Shown here: in pieces, positions 45,526-55,765 of the stretch
Layout: each line of letters opens with the position of its first letter
How positions within the stretch are numbered: position 1 is the stretch's first letter
DNA from: Ursus arctos
Taxonomy: Eukaryota > Chordata > Mammalia > Carnivora > Ursidae
DNA length: 64,000 bases
Assembly (NCBI RefSeq): GCF_023065955.2
Contig: NW_026622808.1
Span: 47,380,475 to 47,444,474, forward strand
Direction: 5' to 3'
Translations under genes and position numbers: made by a program
Notes under the pieces: model-generated
The model's database searches: none
What the model was told of the DNA's origin: nothing
Seen by the model: only the letters and a program-made list of their open reading frames with translations

Positions 45526-48500
45526 AATAGTAATACCTGATACGTTTACACATGAAATTATATGTTTGGATTGGCTTCCAAAAATCATGAAAGGGGAGAA
45601 GTGCGTTGGGGCATTGATCAGACAGGAGCCATGATGGGCTGATCTCTGTTGAAGCTGGTGGACGGTACACAGACATCACTACTGACCCTGCACACATGTA
45701 GAGATGTCTATCTCCTTAATAAAAAGGGAAGAAAAAACACCCTAAACCAACAGATGTGAGTTCGTTTATTCCTGGCTGCACATTCAGATTGAAAAAAAAA
45801 AAAAATCTGACTCTTCAGATCTTCCACAAGAAAAAGAAGTTATGTGTGTAACAGTGCACTCCCGAGTCAGCTGGTAGCCGTCCCTGAGCAGGCAGAGTCC
45901 AGCCTGTCAAGTTCTCTCTATCCAGCCCAGAGTGCTAATGCCTGAGACACAAATGCTTTCAAACAAAGAGCTCCGCAATTTACAAGGTTTGGAAGGAAAG
46001 CAGGATTATCTGTCCCCCAGTTCAAAAGTGCTCAATCCTTCTCAGTGTATCTAACAGGCTATCATCAAGTAGGTAATCCAGCGAGATAGAGAATGTATTG
46101 GGGCAATGTATGCTCTGAGGTAAGTGACAAATTATTTGAATGACAGATTATAAACTGGTGGAAGGAGCAAAGGACAGGAAGTCGGCGGGGGGGGGGGGAC
46201 ACTTGCTAAATGCTGCATAAAGAGGTCTCAGAAGATGATGATGCTGTGAATATTTTTTTTTTATCAGCTTTAAAAAAAGCCTCCATTATTTCCACCTTGT
46301 TTCTCAACAACTAGATAATTGTGCTTGCTGGATAGACCCTCACTCATTTCATTCATTGTCTTCCTAATAATGACACCTTGAGAAAAAAACAAAAGAAAAC
46401 CCTGAAGATTTTAGAAGATTAGAGACCTGTGCACCCCAGAAGTTTCAAGAATAATCAATGCAAAGCACTTAAAAAAAGACAGGCCATGCTTTCTTTAGAC
46501 TCTCTGAATGCCACCTTCTGCCAAGACAAACTGAATAAGCAGTGATTGGAACCTGCATCCTGGTTCATAAGGAAATCAAGATGTATTAGGACTTGCAGAG
46601 ACGAACGGATTGGTTGTTCACACAATGGGCTTTACCGGTTATGCCAGATTAAATAGTAATAAAGACGCCAACAATCGTGGCCGTTCTTGTGGGCAAGGCT
46701 GTGAATTATGGCCATTCACTGGGGAAGGGACACAGGTACAGGTGCAGAAGGAGCAACAGCAAATGGCTTTTCAGGTGGCACCCTTGCCAGATTCCTCCGA
46801 CGACCCTGTGCTCACCACCTGTGTCCCATACAATATAACAGCAAACAAACCAAAACAAATGGAAAATGTCACAGCTCTCCAGCTCTCTGTATACAACCCA
46901 ACAATCATCTCTCTCACCCCTCCTCCACCCTCAAATATTTCCAAAGAGAAATGGGTACAGCGCAGCACTCAGCTGGCCCCAAAGTCTGTAACCTAACCCC
47001 TGTCTGGAAGAGCGCACCTGCATTTTTCCAAGCTATTGACCAAGAGGCACGACCTGCGTCTCAGTAGGGTTCAGTTTCAATGAAACCAGGGAAATAATAG
47101 GATAAAATTATTAGTTTAAGGGCCTCTCGCTTCTCTGCCTCCTTCCCACACCCACCTCCCAAAGGATAATGCTAAATAGACAGGCGTATTTGCACAACTG
47201 GGATACATTTATAAGCCACCTCAATAATTTTTGCTAATTGTATAATTTGTATAATTTGCTGCAACTGTTCACAGCTTCCTGCCAGCCCGCCAGGTTGGTC
47301 TGAGATTCCCAAGGGCACGTGAAGTGTTACTTGCTTCACTTCATACACACCACCAAAAACTTCAGGAGAGAAGGCTGCGTGGGATGTGAGCCCTGCCACC
47401 TGTCCACTCCAAAACAGGCCTTCATTTCAGAAAAGTCAGCTTTTCCTAGGAAGCCTTTTGTCACCAGGAAATCTGATGTGGAGGGACTGGCCATGAGAAG
47501 ATGCAAAATTTGAGTTACTGAGGCTTTCCCCCTCTGAACTATGCTCCAGAATCATCAACGAGCCGACAGACTCACATTGAGGAGGGGGGGCTAAACACAT
47601 GTATCTAACTCTGTCCTCCCAGCAGCTGCCACACAGCAAGTATGATCCCCTTTTTAGAGATGAAGGAAGGAGGTTCGCCCCAAATCCCACATGAGCTGTG
47701 GGGTGGTGGAGCCAGGGACGGCCCCTAAAAATAATTTTCAATCTCTTCATGGCTATTCCCTAGTGAAGGGTGTGTGCTGGGTGTGATCACCAGGGATGAG
47801 GGCATCCACATATGTAACAGAGCAGAGGTGAAAAAAGCTTCACCCTCAACCAGTCTTCTCCCCATCAATAACCCAAGCCAACACCCAGGACAGGGAACGC
47901 TCATTTTGAGTACAAAGAGAACAACTGAACAGAGGACACAAAGAGCATGAAACCCAGAGAAATGGAGGAACAGCTTTTTAAGAAACTGAGTGACTTCAGT
48001 AAGCAGTTGGGCTTACAGCTTATGTGTCAGAAGAGTATGCATAACATACTCGGATAAAAACCACATACAGAGTATTAGATTCTATAAAATAATAATATAG
48101 GAACATATAAAGCAAAAAGCCTTTGGATAAGAAAAATTCGTAAGCATACCCCCTCCAGAAACAACCACAACAACAAAACCAGGATACAAACTGGCAACTT
48201 CCAATTAGACCACAAACCACAATTTCCATTTTTTTCGACAATCTTGATTTATCTATTCATTTTGCTTCATGACAGTAATGGTCATGTATAAAGTTTTCAG
48301 TTGAAACTTTCTTAATGGAATTGGCGTGTTAAACCGGTGAGTCTGTACTATTAAACTCTACAGTTATATAAAAAATAAGTGCAGGTTCCAAAAGGGTAAA
48401 CTATTGTGAAAATTTTAACCTCTGGTCTTTAAAGTCCTATTTCTTTGCAGGGGGAGATACGAACAGACCCCGGCTTCTTACTGATTCTCAGACTTTAACT

Positions 48501-51457
48501 TGCTACAAAAGCAGAAGACAATCACGTTACTGACGTACAACATGAACTGACGCCCTGAGGCAGATGGAAGGGACCTCATAGGCTCAAGGTCATGCTTAAG
48601 TCATAGAAAAACACCACTAACAGTCCCTGAATTTCCCACAGGCCAAGGAACATTGGGGATTTTTAGATATTTCCCCTCCTCTGCCTGGGAATTTTCCTTC
48701 TACCCCTCCTCCCTCCTGTCTCACGACAATGCCTTCAGCCTTTGAAACTGCATCCATTGTAAACAGCTCTGAATATTAACACAGCCTGGAGTCCTGTTGG
48801 CTTTTAAAAGACCCCCAGGGTTTCAAATTGCAGTTGCTGAGGAGGGGGAAGGTCCCCAGTGAGTAAATGTCACCAAGCTCTTTCAAAAGGAGTTGAAAAT
48901 TAGGCTTGCTCGGGAAACTTAAAGTCCTTCAACCTATGGGGTAAGTCAGAAGAATCCCTTTGAGTTTTAAACAAATGGCGAAAAAGAAGAAAAGACCCTG
49001 GTACAACCAACATCCATTATTACTTATAGAGACTTTGAATTCAATGAATCCCTTTTCCAGACTTCTCTCTCCTGTGGATGTCACTTTTAAAAGAACCATA
49101 GGCTATGTTAAACAACCTCCCCTTCCCTGGCTAATAGGCCTTCAGGGCTTCAGCAGGTGCACATAACTGGGCCAGGTGCATTGTTAAGTGACACAAAACC
49201 TTAGTGGCTCTCTCGCATTCCTGTCCACCCTGAAAGGGAGGATGCTGAACAGCCTTTACACCAAGGAGCTACTTCTGCAGAATGAGGGAGAGGCCCTTTC
49301 TTTGTGAGCATGGTGTCTGAGGGAGAGAAAGGTCAGCCAGAGGCCACCCAAAAGGGCTCAGGGCAGGCTGCGTGGGGAACCCAGGCAAAGAAATGAGCAC
49401 TGCGGGGAGAGAAACCTTTAGCCAGACGAGCAGAGCTAGAGTGCCGGGACATTGGGACATCCAGTAGGAACCAGCTCTTATTACATTACATTGAATCACC
49501 TTCATTTTTTTGGGCATGATGAATTATTCCTGACAATGCATTCTAAAGTCCAAAGTTTGTGAAATCTAGTGACCAAATGTAATTATGGAAAGAGATATTT
49601 TCTTTTTTAAAATAGTCCCTGGGAAAGGGGGCATGAACAGTTCTAACATATCCTAAAGGCAAGAGGGACACTGTGTGCCAACCCAGTTCATTTACATGGG
49701 AACTTGGGAGTCTCCATACACTTCCTAATTCCACAGTATTCAAAAATTTGGATTTGATAGCTATAATTTCATATCAGAGGGACTTAAATAGTGTGTCTTT
49801 CTCTCATGGCAATTAATTTTATTTGCCAGACTTCTCTTACTCAAAACAGGTATCAGAGAACAGACAAGTGTTCCATCCTGGAGGGGTGGAGAGGCCAGGC
49901 TTCTGACACCTGTTGCAAAGACAAGGACTCTGAGCCCACGCTAAATGTCCCTAAAACTCTGAAGGCACTTGTGCCTTTCAGATTTTCTGCCATTAACCCA
50001 TGGTTAAAAGGTTCCCTATTTCAAACAGTCTTTTGTCCATCCTCATAAATCGGAAGATGTTCAAGGTCTGCTGAGTTCTCCTTAAGTTATATAGGGACAC
50101 AAAGAGGAAAATGGGCAGAAGGGAAGACCTCAGGACAATCCTGACAATAATCAACTTCTTAAACACACACACACAGAATCTCAGCTGAGATTCTGGAACA
50201 ATTTGGTCATCATCACTTTAAATCTAATTTGCATAAACAGGATGGGAAGTATTTTCCAAATCCTTAATTCACAACACCCTGCACACCTGGCCCTTCCAGC
50301 ACAGCTGTAAAATTTGAAAGACAAAGGCCCTCTTTCCTTCACAACTACAATGGCAACCTCTGACTGGTGTTTATTTTCTAATGCAATCTTGAGCACCACT
50401 GTTCCTGCCAAAACCGACATGGTTAGATTGAAGCCCCCGGGTTCGGGACTGCAAACACATAAGGAGACATAATACAAAGAGACCCAAATCAATACACTCA
50501 TCTTAATGTGGCTCAGGATAACCGCACTTGGAGTCCTTGAGTGAAAGTCCTTGCTTTCAAAAGCTATGTCGCCCTCCCCCCTCCCCCCACTCCCCTCCGT
50601 AAGAACAACTGAGAATCCGGATTTGTTCCTCCCGGACTTGCCCTCCTTCCTATCACAATCCCGTGAGCCACCATTCAGCCCCAGAACAGTTACACTAGCA
50701 ACATGCTATGCTCAACTTTATGCCACAAGGAAGAGTTGAAGGTAAATTCTATTTAATGCTACTTCAACAGCTTCTCAAGCCCTGCTCTCGAAAATAATTT
50801 CAAAGAAAGCAAACATCTAAATTCTAAGAAGTTCAACTTCTAAGGTTCTGGGAAGTTGGAATAAGGCTTGGCAATGCTTGGTGCTATTTATGAATGTGCT
50901 GGTTGGACTATGCCAATCTCACCTACGTAATGGGATGGCAGACTCAGTTATGGCTCGACTACTACAACCATAAGTTATTGTGCTGCAGAAGTTATCCTCA
51001 GACCCCAGGAATGAATGTATTTTCCCTTCTACCACTGCCATTCCATTTTTTCTATTCAAATTGCATTTACATTCACTATTACAAAGTTTTGCTTCCCGTA
51101 TGCTAGGCCTAGGAGCAACTCCAAAACTAGACACACTATTTACAAAAGGAAAAAAAAAAAAAAAAAGTTCCATAAAGCCACAGGTCCCCTTCTATCTCAA
51201 ACCCATGGCCTGAAATTGTTTGAACTAACTGCAATAAATCTAGTTCATGGGGCTATAAACAAGCTCCAAGCATTTTCTAGACACAATGGACTCAGAGGGT
51301 GTAAACTTGGTGAAACTACAAGATATTTTATTTTATTATATACAGAGACTTTCTCCCCTAAAGTCTTGCTGAATCACAGCCAGGAATATAAACCGTATAA
51401 ATATCCCGATGGAAAACTCAGAATAAGACTAATGACTTAAATGGAGAAATCTGGTCT

Positions 51458-51462
<5 letters not shown>
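45526..51462. other. Intron 1 segment without recognised genes
   Basis: No exon, RNA gene or young repeat was recognised. A G-run of 12 lies at 46187-46198 and a weak reverse MIR-like remnant at about 47560-47720. Short open frames here have no recognisable family and low-complexity or shadow character. Confidence 0.4.
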
Positions 51463-51494
<32 letters not shown>

Positions 51495-51500
51495 GCGCGC
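51463..51500 (+). repeat. (AC)15(GC)4 compound repeat
   Basis: Alternating purine-pyrimidine tract: AC run at 51463-51492, then GCGCGCGC, then C-rich sequence. Confidence 0.95.
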
Positions 51501-53374
51501 CCCCCACACTTCACTTTTCTTTAATCAGAAAAAAAAATGATTTCATAAATATTTTTCAAAAAATATCCATTTTGTAGTGAACATGGTATTGCCACGTGCT
51601 AATCAGAAATCACCATTCACATCTCAAAATCTAATCAGTTAATGCCATAATCAGTATGATCAAATCTACTGAACTCAAAATATCCAGATTGGTATTTATT
51701 GGTCATCAAATGTGTGAGTAAAAGGGGAAAAGACTGCAATTTAAAAGGTATTTATGTCATGTGAAATGTCACTCCTAAGCAACAGGAAGCCCAAAAAATG
51801 GCCAGCAGTTTTGCTCCAAAAATTAAAGGACAAGGCAAAGTGGATCTTGTGACCACAGGGAAGTACAAAAACGAGGACACCCTGTCCTCTCGGCAAAGTC
51901 ACCACTTCTGAACTAAGTGCCTTCCCCACAATGCCACTGACATATGGCACTGATAGTCATTCTCCCAACAGGTGAACACTTCAGAAGTTATTCTGATTCT
52001 GCCCACGTGATTTTGTTTTAAAAACTTATCTTAGGAATACATAAAGGAAAAACCACAATACCCCAGACTACCCCCAAGTAAATAAAATACTACCTACTGG
52101 CAAGGCTGGGCTCTGTCTCCCACGATGTAACAGCCACTGCCTGTATTAAGCCCCCACCCCATGACCACTGGTATTCACTAAGTCAGTGAATTCCACAGAA
52201 GCAAAGCAGTGCAGAGAAAACCTAAGCACAACAGAAGTCCAGCTTCAGAACTCTGCAGTACATGAGCATTAGGCAACGTGTAGTGGGGTCCAAGTGACAG
52301 ATGTGTGCCCTGTTTTCAGAGGTACCGGATCTTCACATGGGAAAGGAATCAACTTCTCTTCTTTCCCCTCACAGCAGCCAGATACCCAAACCGTATTTTC
52401 TTAGATGAAGCCACAGGTGTCGGTTAAAACTTGTGTCACCAGTTTTCTCTTTTTTAAACAGTGACTGTCATGCCTGAGGTTACTCCTGTGCCCCTGTATG
52501 TTCTAGGAAAGATGTCCAATTATTCAACTGAAAAGGAGACAACTTGAGCTAGGTCTTTTCTGGAAGGTACTAACAGTTCTGCAGAGATACTAATTACTGA
52601 TAACTGGATAGGATTCTTGACTCATGAACCAGATTTCTTAGAAGTAGAAAAAGGGCTATAATATTCTACCATGTTTATAGAAGTCTAAAGTAGTTTTTTC
52701 CTGCCAAATCTCCTGTAGGTAGGGTCCCACTAAGTCCTGATAGGCCAAAATCCTGACAGCACAGAAAAGAACCTCTTTCAGGTGAAACAAACAGCTTGAA
52801 TCAACCATGTCCCTGGTACCCTCTCCTGACGTAGCCCTACTCCAAAACGAATTTGCACATTTACAGAGGAGAAATGCTAAGTGTGGACTCCACCCCACTG
52901 GATCATCAAGCCCAACAGGGTCCCTAAGGAACAGACAGGAAGGGTCTGGAACACAGTTCCCTAATGCCCATCAGGTGGAAAGGGACTCACACACCCTCAG
53001 CGGTCATAGATCCAAGAACTTCCAAAGCCCCCAAACTTGGGGGCTCTCCAGGGAAGGCTGTGTTCTACCCTGGCCAGAGCCAAGTCAGGCCACCCCGGTC
53101 CTGGGGGACTAGGAGGCTGCTACACACGCACTCTCACTAATAAATAATGTAAATGGAAGACTGGAGCCAAGAGTCACCTTCCTTCATTACCCACTGGAAG
53201 GCCAAGGAGCTCAGACACCAAAGAGTTGAGTTACAGGAGAGGAAAAAAAGAAACACACACCCGCAGACCCCAGACAGACTTCCTCACACTCTCCCTTCCA
53301 GATGTTTCCCACTCTCCACCCACCCACCCACACCCACACCCACACACGCTCGCCTCCACTCTTCATTCACATTC

Positions 53375-53770
53375 CCTCACCTCCTGACTCCCACTCACTA
53401 CCTCCCAGATCCTCTCAGGCCCCAGGCACTATTCACCTTCACACCCCCCCACGACCAACTCTCGCGCACCCCCACACCCCAAAATCTACGCTCGCTCACC
53501 TCCGCACCCCACGAGGCACACTCTCTTCTCCTCCGGACCCTCACCACCCCACGTTCTCAATTCCACAACCCCACGACTCACGCTCGCTCACCTCCACGCC
53601 CCACTTAGCACACTCGTTTCTCCCCTGGGCCCTCACCACTCCACGTTCTCACCTCCACACACCCACGACCTACGCACACTCACCTCCACACCCCACGAGG
53701 CACACTGTTTTCTCCTCCCGAGCCCCATGTACGAGCTCACCACTACGAACCCATACTAAGTTTTAAGCCC
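53375..53770. repeat. C/A-rich tandem repeat, 92-bp period, ~3 diverged copies plus flanking similar sequence
   Basis: The phrase ACGCTCGCTCACCTCC recurs at 53488 and 53580, and a variant at 53672, giving an exact 92-bp spacing. Each unit also contains a CCCCACGAGGCACACT-like block and a CCACGTTCTCA-like block. Sequence from about 53375 looks like a more decayed copy. It lies inside intron 1, 100-500 nt past the exon 1 donor. On the gene strand it is G-rich and carries repeated GGAG|GTGAG donor-like motifs. Apparent open frames across it (Pro/Thr/His-rich) are low-complexity artefacts. Confidence 0.85.
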
Positions 53771-53888
53771 TACAACTTAACACCCGCACGCAAACCCCTC
53801 AGTCCGTACCCCCATCCCGGGTAAGCACCCCCGCCACCCCGTCTCCAACTGACAGCGCCCGGGGCTCCGGGGGGAGGGCTGCACTCAC

Positions 53889-54100
53889 AGGCTCCGCGTC
53901 CAGGCGGGCAGGTCCCCGGGCAGCGCCGCTAAACCGCGCCCGCCGCAGTCCAGCGAGTCCCCGGCGCAAGTGCAGGCGGCAGCGCAGGGCGGTCGCGGGT
54001 CGGCGGTCGCCGGCCCCAGCCGAAGCAGCAGCAGCAGCCACAGAAGAGGACAGGGCGAGCGGCGCGGGGCCCCGAATGCTCCCCGGACCGGCCGCGCCAT
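53889..54100 (-). CDS. LRIG1: LRIG1 coding exon 1: start codon, signal peptide, LRR N-terminal cap
   Basis: This exon encodes the first 70 codons plus two bases of LRIG1, a type I membrane protein that is known to bind and down-regulate EGFR/ERBB, MET and RET and to mark epithelial stem cells. The start is the ATG at 54100-54098, with A at -3 and G at +4. The product begins MARPVRG, followed by a leucine-rich hydrophobic core (about residues 17-33) typical of a signal peptide. The LRR N-terminal cysteine cap follows, with Cys39, 43, 45 and 52 in a C-x3-C-x-C-x6-C pattern, then [13 protein letters not shown]. This closely matches my memory of mammalian LRIG1. The splice donor is CT|GTGAGT, with GTGAGT at 53883-53888; intron read-through meets an in-frame TGA at once. 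The frame is open upstream but offers no upstream in-frame ATG that I found, so the Kozak ATG is chosen. The exon sits inside a CpG island. Confidence 0.96.
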
Positions 54101-54195
54101 CTTGTCTGCAGCGCGCGGCGAACTCCGGGCGAGGGGGCTTGCGAGGTCCCGGACGACCGCAGACGCGGGTCGGTCCACGGGGACTCCGCTCAGCA

Positions 54196-54216
54196 CTAGG
54201 CTCCGCACCGGGGCAT
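54196..54216 (-). other. Upstream ORF (6 codons) in presumed LRIG1 leader
   Basis: On the gene strand an ATG at 54216-54214 opens a six-codon frame (MPRCGA) that stops with TAG at 54198-54196, 95 nt before the main start codon. It would be part of the mRNA only if transcription starts further upstream, which the CpG-island layout allows. Such short uORFs commonly damp translation; that role is an inference here. Confidence 0.45.
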
Positions 54217-54258
54217 GGCCGCCGGCACAAGTTTTCCCCGCTGCCTCGGCTCCGGCGC

Positions 54259-54324
54259 TCAGCGGGCCCCCAGTGCCCGGGCCGCTCCGCAGCGCCCGGC
54301 TGGGGCCGTGAGCCCCGCGCCCAT
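54259..54324 (-). other. Upstream ORF (21 codons) in presumed LRIG1 leader
   Basis: A second upstream ATG at 54324-54322 opens a 21-codon frame rich in Gly, Ala and Arg, ending with TGA at 54261-54259. It ends before the six-codon uORF begins. Presence in the mRNA depends on the transcription start. The peptide resembles nothing I recognise. Confidence 0.35.
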
Positions 54325-54990
54325 CCGGGCCGACCCGGCTGTACTCGCTGCGAAACCCACGGATCCGGGCAAGAGCTGCTCGGCCGACGCTCCTTGTCCT
54401 CCCGCCGCGCTCCTGGCCGGCTCCTTAGCCTCAGCGCACGCTAAGTGCCGCCGCCGTCGGCCGAGGGCAGTGCTGCCGCCGCAGCTGCACGGAAGGCGCT
54501 CAGCCTCGCAGCCCGAGCTGTGCGCCCGAACGCATCTTCCTCTCGGCTCGGAGCGCCCAGCAACAGACCCAGGGCTGGACGGCGCGGTCGCCCCCGCACT
54601 GCTCGGAGGGCCCCGTGCGCCTCGCTGTCCCAGTGCCGCAAGCAGAGCGCGCGCACGCAGTTCCGGGCTATGCTCGGCTCCTCAGCGCAGCGAGAGCCCC
54701 GCCGACCTCGCGGCGGAACAATCAGCGGCTCGGCGCTGGCCTCCGGGCGGCCCAGCCCCGGCGGGTCCCCGAGGCCCCGCCCCCGGCCGTTCGCCCTCAC
54801 ACACCCCCTGGGCTCCGCGCCCCGCGGCCTCCTGCCGGCCCACGTTGGATGCTTTGCAACAGCGCCCCGCCACGCCCCCTGCCTGCTGCTCATTGGCTGC
54901 CGGAGACCAGGGCGACCAGCCCGGAGAGCCATTGGGACGCTCGCCGTGATCCCGCCCTCCCGCCTCTCCGGCCACCCCGCCCCACTCTCT

Positions 54991-55732
54991 TTTCCCACCC
55001 AAGGTGTGAAGGGCGGGGGGACTGGGAGGAGAAAGGGAGAGGCGTCCTCCGACTCTTAAAGGGGACGTGCTGTGTGTTAGTGGAGAAGCGGGATGCCGGC
55101 TGGGTAGAGGAGGCAAGACGTGCCCTCTGGGTCTAGGGGAGAAGAGAAAGTTGATTAAGAGGGTAACGCCTCCGCTTTGCAGTTGTCTGGCTACAAGGTT
55201 CCTTCTCTTCTCCCCTAGGTGTAAATAGGGCCGGGATATACAGCAAATCTGTACCCACTTTCCAGGTGCCCTCCAGAAGTAAAGACAGATTTAAAACTCC
55301 GCAAATTTCCTACCAGCTGGGGCATCTTTAGTTATTTCATCAGGGGTGGCCGCCTTCCTCTTCGCACAACTTGGAGCTCCTTTCTACTCCTGACTTGATC
55401 TCGACCTCTAAATCCAGCAATATGTCCTCGATTACCAAAATGAGTGTGTACTGCAGAAACCAAGTCTCAAACGTGCACACACTCCCACCCCCACGCCCAC
55501 CCTAGTTAGTTAAATAAAAAGTATTTCTGAAAATGTTCCAGCCTTCGATGAAGAGTTGCTTTGTTTGCTCATTTGTTTAAATCAGAGTCTTTTAAAGCCA
55601 GTTTTCAAGACACAGAGTAGAAAGAAAAATAGTAATTGTTACAAATCTTCTAAAGTTAGCCCTTACAAGTCGGAACATAGTAGCCATGTGTTATGACTGT
55701 GAGTCCAAACCGTAAGGCCCAGGGGAAGCGCG

Positions 55733-55765
<33 letters not shown>

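Larger units (their letters stand above)
1..54100 (-). other. LRIG1: LRIG1 gene, 5' portion (exons 1-3 and introns 1-3, 3' truncated by window)
   Basis: The gene runs right to left. Intron 1 is 17048-53888 (36.8 kb), intron 2 is 9409-16975 (7.6 kb), and intron 3 begins at 9333 and leaves the window at base 1. Long early introns are usual for receptor-type genes of this class. The remaining LRRs, three Ig domains, transmembrane segment and cytoplasmic tail are not present here. No other protein-coding gene could be supported inside the introns. The transcription start is not determined; it should lie in the CpG island above 54100. Confidence 0.93.
54101..54990 (-). promoter_or_regulatory. LRIG1: LRIG1 CpG-island promoter and 5' leader
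   Basis: The region is very GC- and CpG-rich (the island runs from about 53.88 to 54.99 kb) and lies directly upstream of the LRIG1 start codon. No TATA box is apparent. Read on the minus strand, CCAAT boxes occur at 54892-54896 and 54931-54935, about 39 bp apart. SP1-type GC boxes occur near 54774-54787 and 54866-54880. This layout is typical of a broad, TATA-less mammalian promoter. The exact transcription start cannot be read from sequence. Long open frames on both strands here are a by-product of high GC and are not called as genes. Confidence 0.8.

Noticed and set aside
53153..53766. Open frames of 151-154 codons, rich in Pro, Thr and His, on the + strand.
   Set aside because: They are translations of the C/A-rich 92-bp tandem repeat and have no recognisable domain.
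54101..54208. In-frame extension of LRIG1 upstream of the ATG at 54100.
   Set aside because: The open stretch begins with non-ATG codons. The ATG at 54100 has a good Kozak context and leads directly into the signal peptide.
54215..54949. A 244-codon open frame on the + strand across the CpG island, with long overlapping frames on both strands.
   Set aside because: High GC removes stop codons in all frames. The frame has no ATG-led family match, low-complexity Ala/Pro/Arg composition, and overlaps the LRIG1 promoter.
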